From positions 1,364,001 through 1,428,000 of the forward strand of contig NZ_CP063982.1 in the NCBI RefSeq assembly GCF_022811525.1: DNA of 64,000 bases, read 5' to 3'. Shown one piece after another: positions 48,599 through 57,615 of the stretch. The notes under the pieces were generated by a model. That model saw only the letters and a program-made list of their open reading frames with translations. It was not told the DNA's origin and did not search any database. Origin of the DNA: Orrella daihaiensis. GTDB lineage: Bacteria > Pseudomonadota > Gammaproteobacteria > Burkholderiales > Burkholderiaceae_B. The position numbers and the translations under genes are program-made. Each line of letters opens with the position of its first letter. Positions within the stretch are counted from its first letter, which is position 1.

Positions 48599-49884
48599 GA
48601 TGTCAGTGCTCGCCAAGCGATATCGTTGCGATATTGAGCACCATCAAACTTGATGCTTCCAAGCCTTGAGTAGGCAAGCTCGCGAGCCGCCTGAACGGTG
48701 TCACCGAGGGCTGTAACGCAAAGTACCCGACCACCCGAAGTGACCAACTTCTGGTCTTGTAGTGATGTGCCGGCATGAAAGACAACCACGTCTTTGTGAT
48801 CTTTATCAGCGCCTGAATCAGTGATCACGTCTCCTGTGCGAGCTTTGGCAGGGTAGCCAGCGCTTGCCATTACAACGCCCAGTGCAGTGCGAGGATCCCA
48901 GTCGAGCGTGATTTCGTTCAGTCTGCCGTCTACCGCGGCATCCAGTGCTTCTAGCAAGTCCGAGCGCAGGCGCATTAGTATGGGTTGAGTCTCAGGGTCA
49001 CCCATGCGACAGTTGAATTCCAGCACATCGATTGAGCGAGTGGCATCATCGCCATCGCCAATCATGACGCCTGCGTACAAGAAGCCGGTGTAGGGTAAGC
49101 CATCTGCTTGCATACCTGAGATGGTTGGCAGGATGACTTCACGCATGATTCGATCGTGAATCGTTGCACTCACCACGGGTGCTGGCGAATAAGCTCCCAT
49201 GCCACCCGTGTTGGGGCCTTGATCGCCGTCGCCTAGACGTTTGTGATCCTGGCTGCTGGCTAGCGGCAAAATGTGTTTGCCATCAGCCATGATGATAAAG
49301 CTGGCCTCTTCTCCAGTCAGGCAGGCCTCTATCACAACCCTTGCGCCCGCGGCTCCCAAGCTGCCATCACCCAACATGCTGTCCACGGCTGCGTGGGCTT
49401 GATCGAGCGTTGTTGCAACCACCACACCTTTACCGGCTGCCAAGCCATCGGCTTTGATAACGATCGGGGCGCCTTGTGCATCGATATAGGCATGTGCTGC
49501 TGCCGGATCCGTGAACGTTTCATAAGCTGCTGTTGGAATGCCGTGACGCTTCATGAAGGCCTTGGCGTAATCTTTTGAGCTTTCGAGTTGGGCGCATGCT
49601 TGGGTAGGGCCAAAAATGCGTAAACCTTGCGCTTGAAAAGCGTCCACCACGCCTGCCGCCAATGGCGCCTCGGGTCCGACGACAGTAAGGTACACATCAT
49701 GGTCCTTAGCAAACTTGGCAAGCTCAGTCGGGGATGACAACGCCACGTTGGTGACTTTGGCCATACTGGCTGTTGCGCCGTTACCTGGCGCGACATACAC
49801 ATGACTGACCTTTGGGGAGCGCAATAGCGCCCAGGTCAAGGCATGTTCTCGGCCGCCTGAGCCAATCACTAACAGTTTGTGCAT
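48595..49884 (-). CDS. purD: Phosphoribosylamine-glycine ligase (GAR synthetase)
   Basis: PurD joins glycine to phosphoribosylamine, the second step of purine synthesis. The 429-residue ATP-grasp protein begins MHKLLVIGSGGREHALTWAL. It shows APIVIKADGLAAGKGVVVA, GPNTGGMGAYSPAPVV (the PurD signature) and LEFNCRMGDPETQPIL. It lies between yebC and hemF on the same strand with little spacing, a common betaproteobacterial order. Confidence 0.97.
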   Translation of the reverse strand: MHKLLVIGSGGREHALTWALLRSPKVSHVYVAPGNGATASMAKVTNVALSSPTELAKFAKDHDVYLTVVGPEAPLAAGVVDAFQAQGLRIFGPTQACAQLESSKDYAKAFMKRHGIPTAAYETFTDPAAAHAYIDAQGAPIVIKADGLAAGKGVVVATTLDQAHAAVDSMLGDGSLGAAGARVVIEACLTGEEASFIIMADGKHILPLASSQDHKRLGDGDQGPNTGGMGAYSPAPVVSATIHDRIMREVILPTISGMQADGLPYTGFLYAGVMIGDGDDATRSIDVLEFNCRMGDPETQPILMRLRSDLLEALDAAVDGRLNEITLDWDPRTALGVVMASAGYPAKARTGDVITDSGADKDHKDVVVFHAGTSLQDQKLVTSGGRVLCVTALGDTVQAARELAYSRLGSIKFDGAQYRNDIAWRALTS

Positions 49885-49908
49885 GCGCTAAATTCCTTGT
49901 CGGTAGTT

Positions 49909-50640
49909 TCAGTCTTGGGCTGGCAGAACGGCGTTGGTGTAGACCTCTTGTACATCATCTAGGCCCTCTAGCGCATCGAGCAGTTTTTGCATTTTGATGG
50001 CATCTTCACCGGTAAGTTCTACCTCGTTTTCTGGTTTCATGATGACATCGGCCATGTCGGCGGTCAGTCCCTTGGCGTCTAGCGCGGCTTTGACGCTACC
50101 GAACTTGCCAGGTTCACAAATAACCTCAATAACCCCCTCTTCATCAGTCACGATGTCATCAGCACCAGCCTCTAGCGCAACTTCCATCACGTCATCTTCT
50201 GAGGTTCCCGGTGCAAATAGAAATTGACCGACATGGCGAAACATAAACGCCACGCAACCATCTTGCCCCAGATTTCCACCGTGCTTGGTAAAAGCATGCC
50301 GTACCTCAGCCACAGTACGCGTTCGGTTGTCTGTCATGCAGTCAACAATAACGGCCGCACCGCTGATGCCATAGCCTTCGTAGCGGATTTCATCATAATT
50401 GTCACCTTCGCCAGTGCCAGCGCCGCGTGCAATCGCTCTCTGGATATTATCCTTTGGCATATTAGCGGCGGTAGCCTTATCCCACGCCAGTCTGAGGCGA
50501 GGGTTGGCCTCTGGATCTGGGCCACCTGCGCGAGCCGCGACCGTGATTTCGCGGATGATTTTAGTCCAGAGCTTGCCTCGCTTGGCGTCCTGCCGGCCCT
50601 TGCGATGCTGAATGTTCGCCCATTTACTGTGACCTGCCAT
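49909..50640 (-). CDS. yebC: YebC/PmpR/TACO1-family protein
   Basis: A 243-residue protein starting MAGHSKWANIQHRKGRQDAK, the invariant family N terminus, with DNIQRAIARGAGTGEGDNYD and GYGISGAAVIVDCMTDN. The family was annotated as transcriptional regulators; recent work on homologues links it to translation of hard-to-translate proline-rich stretches. It heads the minus-strand run yebC-purD-hemF-nadD-rsfS-rlmH-maf. Confidence 0.95.
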   Translation of the reverse strand: MAGHSKWANIQHRKGRQDAKRGKLWTKIIREITVAARAGGPDPEANPRLRLAWDKATAANMPKDNIQRAIARGAGTGEGDNYDEIRYEGYGISGAAVIVDCMTDNRTRTVAEVRHAFTKHGGNLGQDGCVAFMFRHVGQFLFAPGTSEDDVMEVALEAGADDIVTDEEGVIEVICEPGKFGSVKAALDAKGLTADMADVIMKPENEVELTGEDAIKMQKLLDALEGLDDVQEVYTNAVLPAQD

Positions 50641-50815
50641 ATCGCCCCATCGGTTCTGTCAAAAACCATCATTTTAGCCCGCCAGAAGATACACTAGCTA
50701 GCAAGCATCAATTGTCAGTCAATCGGGCTTGATTGCCGAGTTCTGTTGTACCTGGCCGTCGATGCGCAGTCCAGCAAAAAACAGCACACAACCAAATAAC
50801 AGGATAGGGAGCACT

Positions 50816-51802
50816 ATGAGTACCCTGACAAAAGCCATTCGTATTGAACAGCACGGAGGACCCGAGGTCCTGCAACTCGTTGAGATCGCAGTGCCTGCAC
50901 CGGCTGAGCATGAAATCACGATCCGTCAACGAGCCGTCGGCCTTAATTTCATCGACATTTATTTCCGAACAGGGTTGTACAAGTCGCCTTTGCCTCATGG
51001 TCTCGGTTTCGAGGGGGCTGGTGAAGTGATTGGGGTAGGTAAGGGTGTCAAGCGTTTCAAGGTCGGTGACCGGGTTGCTTATGGTCAAAGCCCAATCGGT
51101 GCGTACGCAGGGGTGCGCAATGTGCCGGCGGCTCAAGTGGTCCACTTGCCCAAGGGTATCTCGTTTGAGGATGCCGCTGCCATGATGCTTAAAGGCTTGA
51201 CGGTTCAGTACCTGTTTCGCCAAACCTATCGTCTTCAAGGTGGCGAGACAATTCTGTTTCATGCAGCCGCCGGGGGTGTGGGCTTGATTGCGTGCCAGTG
51301 GGCCAAGGCTTTGGGTGTCAAACTAATTGGCACAGCTTCAAGCGACGAAAAAACAGCGCTGGCCAAAAAGCATGGCGCATGGCAGGTGATTAATTACAGC
51401 AAAGAGAATGTGGTGCAACGAGTCGCTGAGCTGACCAAAGGCAAAAAAGTACCGGTTGTTTATGATGGTGTCGGTAAAGACACTTGGGAGACCTCACTCG
51501 ATTGTTTGCAGCCACGCGGCTTGATGGTGAGTTTTGGGAATGCCTCGGGTGCTGTGGATGGTGTGAACTTGGGTATTTTGGCAGCTAAGGGATCACTCTA
51601 TGTGACCCGTCCCACGCTTGCGGCTTATGTGCCCACGCCTGAAAAAATGCAAGCCGCTGCCGATGAGCTGTTTGAATTGGTATTAGCTAAAAAGATCAAG
51701 ATGCAGATCGATCAACGTTACACACTTGAACAGGCCGCCCAAGCGCAGACGGCATTGAAGGCCCGAATGACAACTGGGGCTTCGATTTTTGTATTTGAAT
51801 AA
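50816..51802 (+). CDS. NADPH:quinone oxidoreductase, zinc-free MDR type
   Basis: A 328-residue medium-chain dehydrogenase/reductase like E. coli QorA. The ATG at 50816 follows AGGATAGGGAG. The N-terminal domain has GLNFIDIYFRTGLYKSPLP, the Rossmann motif is AAAGGVGLIACQWAKALG, and YTLEQAAQAQTALKARMTTG is the typical C terminus. The zinc-binding cysteines of alcohol dehydrogenases are absent. It is divergent from yebC. Confidence 0.92.
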   Translation: MSTLTKAIRIEQHGGPEVLQLVEIAVPAPAEHEITIRQRAVGLNFIDIYFRTGLYKSPLPHGLGFEGAGEVIGVGKGVKRFKVGDRVAYGQSPIGAYAGVRNVPAAQVVHLPKGISFEDAAAMMLKGLTVQYLFRQTYRLQGGETILFHAAAGGVGLIACQWAKALGVKLIGTASSDEKTALAKKHGAWQVINYSKENVVQRVAELTKGKKVPVVYDGVGKDTWETSLDCLQPRGLMVSFGNASGAVDGVNLGILAAKGSLYVTRPTLAAYVPTPEKMQAAADELFELVLAKKIKMQIDQRYTLEQAAQAQTALKARMTTGASIFVFE

Positions 51803-51815
51803 CCCCAAGGGTCTA

Positions 51816-51844
51816 CCCGCCGCAGCGCTTTAAGCTGCGGCGGG
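51816..51844. terminator. Bidirectional hairpin between qor-like gene and fbp
   Basis: CCCGCCGCAGC (51816-51826) and GCTGCGGCGGG (51834-51844) form an 11-pair stem with a seven-base loop. The T-run is poor on both strands. It sits between two convergent genes, where a shared terminator is expected. Confidence 0.65.
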
Positions 51845-51882
51845 GGTGTTGGCGCTGCCCGCTCAAAGTCTTGTTGACCTTT

Positions 51883-52908
51883 TTAAGCCTGGTCAGCCTC
51901 AAGATGGTATTGCGTCACACGAGCAACTTCATTTTTTGAGCCGAGCATGACGCTGACTCGTTCGTGCATGCCTTTGGGTTCGATGTCTAGAATGCGCCGA
52001 CGCCCATCAGTGGCCATGCCACCGGCTTGTTCCACCAGCATTGCCATGGGGTTAGCCTCGTACATGAGTCGCAATTTACCGGGCTTGTTGGGTTCTCGAG
52101 CGTCCCAAGGGTACATGAAGATACCGCCCCGCATCATGAGGCGATGTACGTCTGCCACCATGGATGCGATCCAGCGCATGTTGAAGTTTTTGCCGCGCGC
52201 GCCATCTTTGCCCGCTAAGCATTCATCGATGTAGCGCTTCATCGGGGGTGCCCAATGGCGAACATTGGACATATTGATCGCGAATTCCTGTGTATCTTCT
52301 GGAATTTGCATGTTCTCGTGTGTAAGCACCCAGGAGCCCATTTCTCGATCCAGGGTAAAGCCAACCACCCCTTCGCCAACTGTTAATACCAGCATGGTCT
52401 GTGGACCGTAGATCGCATAACCGGCAGCGACTTGTGTGTGACCGGGTTGCAGAAAGTCTTCCTCAGTGATGTCTCGCCCAGATGCGCTTGGTGGTGCTTG
52501 TAGCACCGAGAAAATAGTCCCGATTGAAACATTCACGTCGATGTTTGACGACCCATCGAGTGGGTCGTACATCAACAGGTATTCCCCTTTGGGGTAGCGG
52601 TTGGGGATACGGTGAATGGCCTCCATTTCTTCAGATGCCATGGCCGCTAGATGACCACCCCATTCGTTGGCTTCCAGTAGTACCTCATTGGAGATGACAT
52701 CGAGTTTTTTCTGGATCTCACCCTGAACGTTCTCTTGCTCAAGGCTACCGAGCACGCCGCCAAGAGCCCCTTTGCTGACTGAATGACTGATCGTTTTGCA
52801 GGCCCGAGAAACGATCTCGATCAAGAGTCTGAGTTCTGCCGGAAGTGCCTTGTCGGTACGCTGCTTCTCAACAAGATACTGGGTCAGGGAGGTTCTTTTC
52901 TTAGACAT
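51883..52908 (-). CDS. fbp: Fructose-1,6-bisphosphatase class I
   Basis: The gluconeogenic phosphatase, 341 residues. The metal-binding signature MYDPLDGSSNIDVNVS is present, as are the substrate-binding KFNMRWIASMVADVHRLM-type region (reading GKNFNMRWIASM) and GGIFMYPWDA. It follows pepN on the same strand after 42 bases, a neighbourhood also known from other Burkholderiales. Confidence 0.96.
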   Translation of the reverse strand: MSKKRTSLTQYLVEKQRTDKALPAELRLLIEIVSRACKTISHSVSKGALGGVLGSLEQENVQGEIQKKLDVISNEVLLEANEWGGHLAAMASEEMEAIHRIPNRYPKGEYLLMYDPLDGSSNIDVNVSIGTIFSVLQAPPSASGRDITEEDFLQPGHTQVAAGYAIYGPQTMLVLTVGEGVVGFTLDREMGSWVLTHENMQIPEDTQEFAINMSNVRHWAPPMKRYIDECLAGKDGARGKNFNMRWIASMVADVHRLMMRGGIFMYPWDAREPNKPGKLRLMYEANPMAMLVEQAGGMATDGRRRILDIEPKGMHERVSVMLGSKNEVARVTQYHLEADQA

Positions 52909-52950
52909 GATGTACTCTCATGGGAGGATGATCTGAAACAGGGTGATGCG

Positions 52951-55659
52951 CTACAGGGTTAGAGCTTTGGTGACGATCTCACGGGTGTTGCCGGATATAT
53001 CAGGCGTATCGGCAACAGACTTTAATGCGGCTTGCATGTGTGACTTTAGTGGCTCGATATGGTGAGCCCAGTGGTCAAGCATACGCGCTAGTCGCGCAGC
53101 AACCTCGGGATTGGATTGGTCAATGCGGGTGACCTGCTCGGCCCAGAAGCGATAGCCGCTGCCATCGGGCGCATGGAATCCAAGTGGGTTATTCGAGCAG
53201 AATTGAAAGACAAGGGCTCGGAGCCGATTCGGGTTGCGAAATACAAAGGCTGGGTGATTCAGCAATTGCGACACAGTCTTTAGACCGGTGCCCGGCGCGC
53301 TCGCTTGGATGGCGAACCACTTATCCACTACCAGGGGGTCATTTTGGAATCGATCATAAAAATGGGCCAACGCCGCCTCGACCCGATCGTCGCGAACGGG
53401 GCTTAGCAATAGCGCACGCAAAGCGCCGAGGCGGTCAGTCATGTTGTTTGCGCTGTCGTAATGGTGTGTGGCCAAAGACTTGGCTTGCTCTACATTGGCT
53501 AAATTAAGCCAGCCTAGCGCCAAATTGCGTAACGCCCGTTTGCCTGCGGCTTCTGGTGAGGCGTCAAACTGCTGTGTCACTGGAGACTGGGCTACACATT
53601 CCATGAGTTGATCAGCCAGATTCATTCCCAGAGTGGTCTCAAGCTGATGCTTGGCGCGAGCCAATGACAGCGGGTTCATCGGTTGCATTTGTTGTAGCAA
53701 ATACTTGTCCGAGGGCAGGCTAAGTAGTCTGGTGATGTAGGCTTGGTCAAGCTTAGAATCGCCCAAAGTAGCGTTACAGACATCTATAACCAAGGCGAGT
53801 AAATTTGCAATTGCTGGCGTGTCGTTTTGGGTGGTGTCGGCAGCCTGGGTCTGAGCAAGCAAATAGCGGGTGTAAAGCATTTGCATCGCCTCCCAGCGCG
53901 CCCAGGCATCTGGGTCGTGTTGCGCTAAGGCTGCTAGTTGCTCATTGCTGTATTCATAAGCAATTTCAATTGGTGCGGTGAAGCCCCGATTTAGCGACAA
54001 GATGTCGTTTTTGATGAGTCCGGAAATTCGCCAAGATTGCTGCGTTTGCGTCAATTCGAGCAAGACAGATTCACCGGTTTGTACAGCTTGTTCACCCTCA
54101 GCATGAACGGACAGGTAGCGCTTGCTCCCGTCGGCACCAATGGCGCCAATGCGCAGTGGAATATGAAAGGGCTGTTTGGCAAAGCCAGTGGATTTTTCGA
54201 CGCCAACCATCTCGCATCGCTGGGATAAGGTCAGTGTGGCATCTTCTGGGCCGTGTGATAGCTCAACATTGACATGCGGCGTGCCCGCTTGGCTATACCA
54301 GCGACGAAAGACGTCCAAATTACGGTTCGGGTGTTCCGCTTGCAACGCCCACTCCAGTGAGCTGACATAATCATCGCAGGTCACAGCCTGGCCGTCATGG
54401 CGCCGAAAATACTCTTGCATGCCCGACTGAAATGTCTGCTCTCCAAGCAGGGTATGCATCATGCGTATGACTTCGGCCCCTTTTTCGTAGACGGTCGCAG
54501 TGTAAAAGTTGCTGATTTCCTCAAAACTCTCTGGCCGGATAGGATGAGCCATGGGTCCAGCATCCTCGGGGAACTGGGCGGCCCTGAGCATAATGACGTC
54601 GTCAATGCGTTTGACTGCACGCGCACTGGCTGCCGAGGTCTCGTCCAGACCCTCAGCGAGCATGTCAGCAGTAAATTCCTGGTCGCGAAATACGGTCAAA
54701 CCTTCTTTCAGACTTAACTGGAACCAATCACGACACGTGACTCGGTTGCCAGTCCAGTTGTGGAAGTATTCATGGCCGATCACTGCTTCAATGGCCTGAT
54801 AGTTGGCGTCGGTGGCGGTTTCAGGATCTGCCAGCACATAGGCGGCGTTAAAGATATTCAGGCCCTTGTTTTCCATGGCGCCCATGTTGAAATCACGGGC
54901 AGCCACAATCATGAACCGATCAAGGTCAAGTTCGAGTCCAAAGCGACTCTCGTCCCAGCGTACCGAACGTTCGAGTGATTGCATGGCCCATTCAGTGCGA
55001 TCAAAGGTGCCCGGATCACTATAGATTTGCAGGGTCACCGCTTTGCCGGAGCGGGTGTAGGTTTGCTGTTGGCGCAAATCAAACTCACCTGCCACGAGCG
55101 CAAACAAGTAGCAGGGCTTGGGGAAGGGGTCATGCCATTTGCATTCATGTCGGCCGTCATCGAGGTTTGTTTCTTCAACCAGATTGCCGTTAGATAACAG
55201 AACCGGGTATTGGCTGCGGTTGGCCCTTAACGTCACGCTGTATGTCGACATCACATCCGGCCTGTCGGCAAAGTAAGTGATACGCCGAAAACCCTCAGCC
55301 TCGCATTGGGTGAATAGACTGTGGCCCGAGACGTACAACCCCATGAGGCTGGTGTTTTGAGCGGGCTGTGTGATGCAAACGATTTCTATCTCGCAACTTG
55401 AGGGTAGATCCAAAACTGTCAGAGATGTGTCGTCAACTACAAACCGATCAGGTGCGCAAGGCTGGCCATTAAGACTGACGCTGACGAATTCGAGGTCTTC
55501 TGCATCGAGTCTGAGGGGGGTATGCGCGGCAACCCCATCGCGCCGAGTGACCGACAGTAAGGAGGTGACCCGTGTAGCCTCGGGGTCTAGGTCAAACTGC
55601 AAAGCAACGGTCGGGATGTGATACGGAAATGGTTGGTAGTCGTTACGGTATACAGTCAT
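52951..55659 (-). CDS. pepN: Aminopeptidase N (M1 family)
   Basis: A zinc aminopeptidase that trims N-terminal residues from peptides in the cytoplasm. From the ATG at 55659 it has 902 residues beginning MTVYRNDYQPFPYHIPTV; a GTG 16 codons upstream is possible but not family-like. It contains the exopeptidase motif MGAMENKGLN and the zinc site VIGHEYFHNWTGNRV with the third ligand Glu in LKEGLTVFRDQEF. The C-terminal part is a helical DUF3458-like region. There is no signal peptide. Confidence 0.95.
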   Translation of the reverse strand: MTVYRNDYQPFPYHIPTVALQFDLDPEATRVTSLLSVTRRDGVAAHTPLRLDAEDLEFVSVSLNGQPCAPDRFVVDDTSLTVLDLPSSCEIEIVCITQPAQNTSLMGLYVSGHSLFTQCEAEGFRRITYFADRPDVMSTYSVTLRANRSQYPVLLSNGNLVEETNLDDGRHECKWHDPFPKPCYLFALVAGEFDLRQQQTYTRSGKAVTLQIYSDPGTFDRTEWAMQSLERSVRWDESRFGLELDLDRFMIVAARDFNMGAMENKGLNIFNAAYVLADPETATDANYQAIEAVIGHEYFHNWTGNRVTCRDWFQLSLKEGLTVFRDQEFTADMLAEGLDETSAASARAVKRIDDVIMLRAAQFPEDAGPMAHPIRPESFEEISNFYTATVYEKGAEVIRMMHTLLGEQTFQSGMQEYFRRHDGQAVTCDDYVSSLEWALQAEHPNRNLDVFRRWYSQAGTPHVNVELSHGPEDATLTLSQRCEMVGVEKSTGFAKQPFHIPLRIGAIGADGSKRYLSVHAEGEQAVQTGESVLLELTQTQQSWRISGLIKNDILSLNRGFTAPIEIAYEYSNEQLAALAQHDPDAWARWEAMQMLYTRYLLAQTQAADTTQNDTPAIANLLALVIDVCNATLGDSKLDQAYITRLLSLPSDKYLLQQMQPMNPLSLARAKHQLETTLGMNLADQLMECVAQSPVTQQFDASPEAAGKRALRNLALGWLNLANVEQAKSLATHHYDSANNMTDRLGALRALLLSPVRDDRVEAALAHFYDRFQNDPLVVDKWFAIQASAPGTGLKTVSQLLNHPAFVFRNPNRLRALVFQFCSNNPLGFHAPDGSGYRFWAEQVTRIDQSNPEVAARLARMLDHWAHHIEPLKSHMQAALKSVADTPDISGNTREIVTKALTL

Positions 55660-55771
55660 TTTCTTTTGGATTGGCGGCAAATCGAGAGGTTGTTGACAAT
55701 TATTCACTCAATGCAGTCAGCAACTTAATGTAGTCGATTTTAGACCGGCCATAGAGTTTGCCTCAGGGCTT

Positions 55772-55819
55772 TTGCTCACGCGATCGATCGGGGCCGATAG
55801 ATGACGATAGCGTGAGCAA
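55772..55819. other. Extended inverted repeat upstream of pepN
   Basis: TTGCTCACGC (55772-55781) and GCGTGAGCAA (55810-55819) are perfect ten-base inverted repeats around 28 bases that contain a smaller ATCGG/CCGAT hairpin. It lies in the 285-base gap between pepN and the H-NS gene, which otherwise holds only the pepN promoter. It could be a structured leader, a small RNA or an operator pair. Confidence 0.45.
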
Positions 55820-55912
55820 GGCAGGCGCGCGCAAAGTGCTAGTGGGAGGTTTTAACAGACGCGAGCCGTCCGTGTCCCCGAGACTTTGACCATAGTTGAC
55901 TGGCCGTGAAGC

Positions 55913-55937
55913 ACTATTCAAATATTGATTGAATAGT
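55913..55937 (-). terminator. AT-rich hairpin after the H-NS gene
   Basis: ACTATTCAA (55913-55921) and TTGAATAGT (55929-55937) form a nine-pair stem with a seven-base loop, starting eight bases after the hns stop on the minus strand. There is no clear T-run, so termination may be weak. Confidence 0.5.
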
Positions 55938-55944
55938 CAGTTAA

Positions 55945-56313
55945 TCAAGCGGTCGGAATGAGAAATTCGTCGCGTTTGCGACCAGACGCCTCGGCCTGTG
56001 TGACCCAGCGTGGGGCTTTGCCGCGACCGGTCCAGGTTTCGCCGGTATCTGGATGGCGGTATTTGGCAGGTACTGGGCCACGAGATCCACGTTTGCCGGT
56101 ACTGATTTTGCTGCCGCGCAGCTTGGTGTTGCCTTTTTTGCCGAATGCCGCTGCAATTTCCTCGGGTGTGATGTCATACTCTTTCATCGAATTGATAATC
56201 GAACGAATCACAGGCTGGCGTTTCTTGTTTTGCAGAGCTTGCGCCTGTTTTTTTAATTTTTCGATTTCTTTTTCAATTTTTGCCTGTAATGCAGCATAAC
56301 TTTGACGTGGCAT
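55945..56313 (-). CDS. H-NS family nucleoid-associated protein
   Basis: A 122-residue xenogeneic-silencer type DNA-binding protein. The N-terminal helical oligomerisation part is charged (ALQAKIEKEIEKLKKQAQAL). The C-terminal AT-hook-like domain carries YRHPDTGETWTGRGKAPRWV, the betaproteobacterial H-NS signature (loop TWTGRGKAP). The linker is basic (STGKRGSRGPVPAK). Upstream lies an unusually AT-rich 400-base region, which would suit self-regulation. Confidence 0.93.
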   Translation of the reverse strand: MPRQSYAALQAKIEKEIEKLKKQAQALQNKKRQPVIRSIINSMKEYDITPEEIAAAFGKKGNTKLRGSKISTGKRGSRGPVPAKYRHPDTGETWTGRGKAPRWVTQAEASGRKRDEFLIPTA

Positions 56314-56712
56314 GATGATTTTCCTAGATTCAGTTTGTTTTAGTTCTGACTCGATTCAGTATGGCTTGGAAAGTTATTGTTGTAGCTGCTGTTGGTATGG
56401 AGTCAGCTAAGTAGTGATAAGGACATAGGTTGCTTGGAATTCAGTGAGCATGATTGAAAGTGCATGCTAGAACGTGTATTCGCAAAATAGGTCTGCCTTA
56501 TTGATTTGTAAATCAGCACTCCTAATCACAGTTCAGGGCTATTTGATCTGACCGAGTTGATCCAATCAAGTTTTTAATGACTGAGATTTGGTGGCTAAGT
56601 TTTAATTTAAATGAAGAAGCAAATTATCCAGCGATTGATTATAGCGAATCCATTAAAGTGTGTACTGCGCTTTCGATTTAACTGCCATCCAGATAATTAT
56701 TAAGGAGATTTT
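56314..56712. other. AT-rich divergent intergenic region, about 400 bases
   Basis: No gene is visible. It is clearly richer in A and T than the surrounding genes. A perfect palindrome TGATTT-GT-AAATCA lies at 56502-56515. It must contain the promoters of the H-NS gene (leftward) and the nitrilase gene (rightward). The AT content makes it a plausible H-NS binding region. Confidence 0.55.
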
Positions 56713-57528
56713 ATGGTTGACCGTTTTTTAGTGGCAGCTGTGCAAATGGTATCGAGCGATGATGTGCAAGCTAATATTGAAAGTGCCAAGGCTGGTGCTC
56801 GTGAGGCGGCCACAAAAGGGGCACAACTTGTTGTTCTTCCAGAGTATTTTTGTCTACTAAGTCCGCGCGATGATGCTAAAAAAGAAATCGCTGAAGATTA
56901 TGGCGATGGTCCTATTCAAACTGCACTGGCCCAATTAGCCCGTGAAACTAAATTGTGGTTGGTAGGTGGTACGTTACCGCTGAAAGGCAATGAGATTGGT
57001 AAAACTGATCGGGTTTTTAATACCCAGTTGGTATTCTCACCTGATGGCGAGGTGGTTGCGCGGTACGACAAGATTCACCTTTTCAATTTTGATAATGGGG
57101 CTGAATCCTATAATGAATCAAAATCTGTTGTGGCAGGCCACGAGCCCCGCATCGCTGAATTGCCACTAGGCAAAGTCGGGCTTTCTACCTGTTACGATTT
57201 GCGCTTCCCCGAGCTCTACCGTGCGATGGGTGAGGTCGATTTAATCGTGGTGCCAGCGGCATTTACTGAAACCACAGGTCGTGCACATTGGGAACCGCTG
57301 CTGCGGGCCCGCGCCATTGAGAATCAGACTTATGTGCTGGCCTCAGCCCAGGGTGGGGAGCATCCGGGGGCACGTCGTACGTGGGGGCATTCTATGCTGA
57401 TCGACCCATGGGGTGAGATCATCACACAGATGACTTTTGGTCCTGGTGTGTTGGTAGGCGAAATCAGTGGCGAGCGTCTGAGGTCGGTGCGTTCATCGCT
57501 TCCGGCGCTTAAAAACCGGGTGCTTTGA
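56713..57528 (+). CDS. Nitrilase-superfamily amidohydrolase (Nit/NIT2-like)
   Basis: A 271-residue carbon-nitrogen hydrolase. The catalytic triad is visible: Glu44 in VVLPEYF, Lys120 in YDKIHLFNF and Cys160 in LSTCYDLRFPELYR. The sequence is closest in style to the Nit group that removes deaminated glutathione (a metabolite repair role), rather than to true nitrilases. AAGGAG precedes the ATG by seven bases. tldD follows after 87 bases. Confidence 0.9.
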   Translation: MVDRFLVAAVQMVSSDDVQANIESAKAGAREAATKGAQLVVLPEYFCLLSPRDDAKKEIAEDYGDGPIQTALAQLARETKLWLVGGTLPLKGNEIGKTDRVFNTQLVFSPDGEVVARYDKIHLFNFDNGAESYNESKSVVAGHEPRIAELPLGKVGLSTCYDLRFPELYRAMGEVDLIVVPAAFTETTGRAHWEPLLRARAIENQTYVLASAQGGEHPGARRTWGHSMLIDPWGEIITQMTFGPGVLVGEISGERLRSVRSSLPALKNRVL

Positions 57529-57615
57529 GTCGTTGTGTGAAACGTTGGCGAGACTGCCCCGTAATAGCTGGTTTGATTGTTGTGTAAGAACGAACGAAAT
57601 TTTAGGAACTAATGA

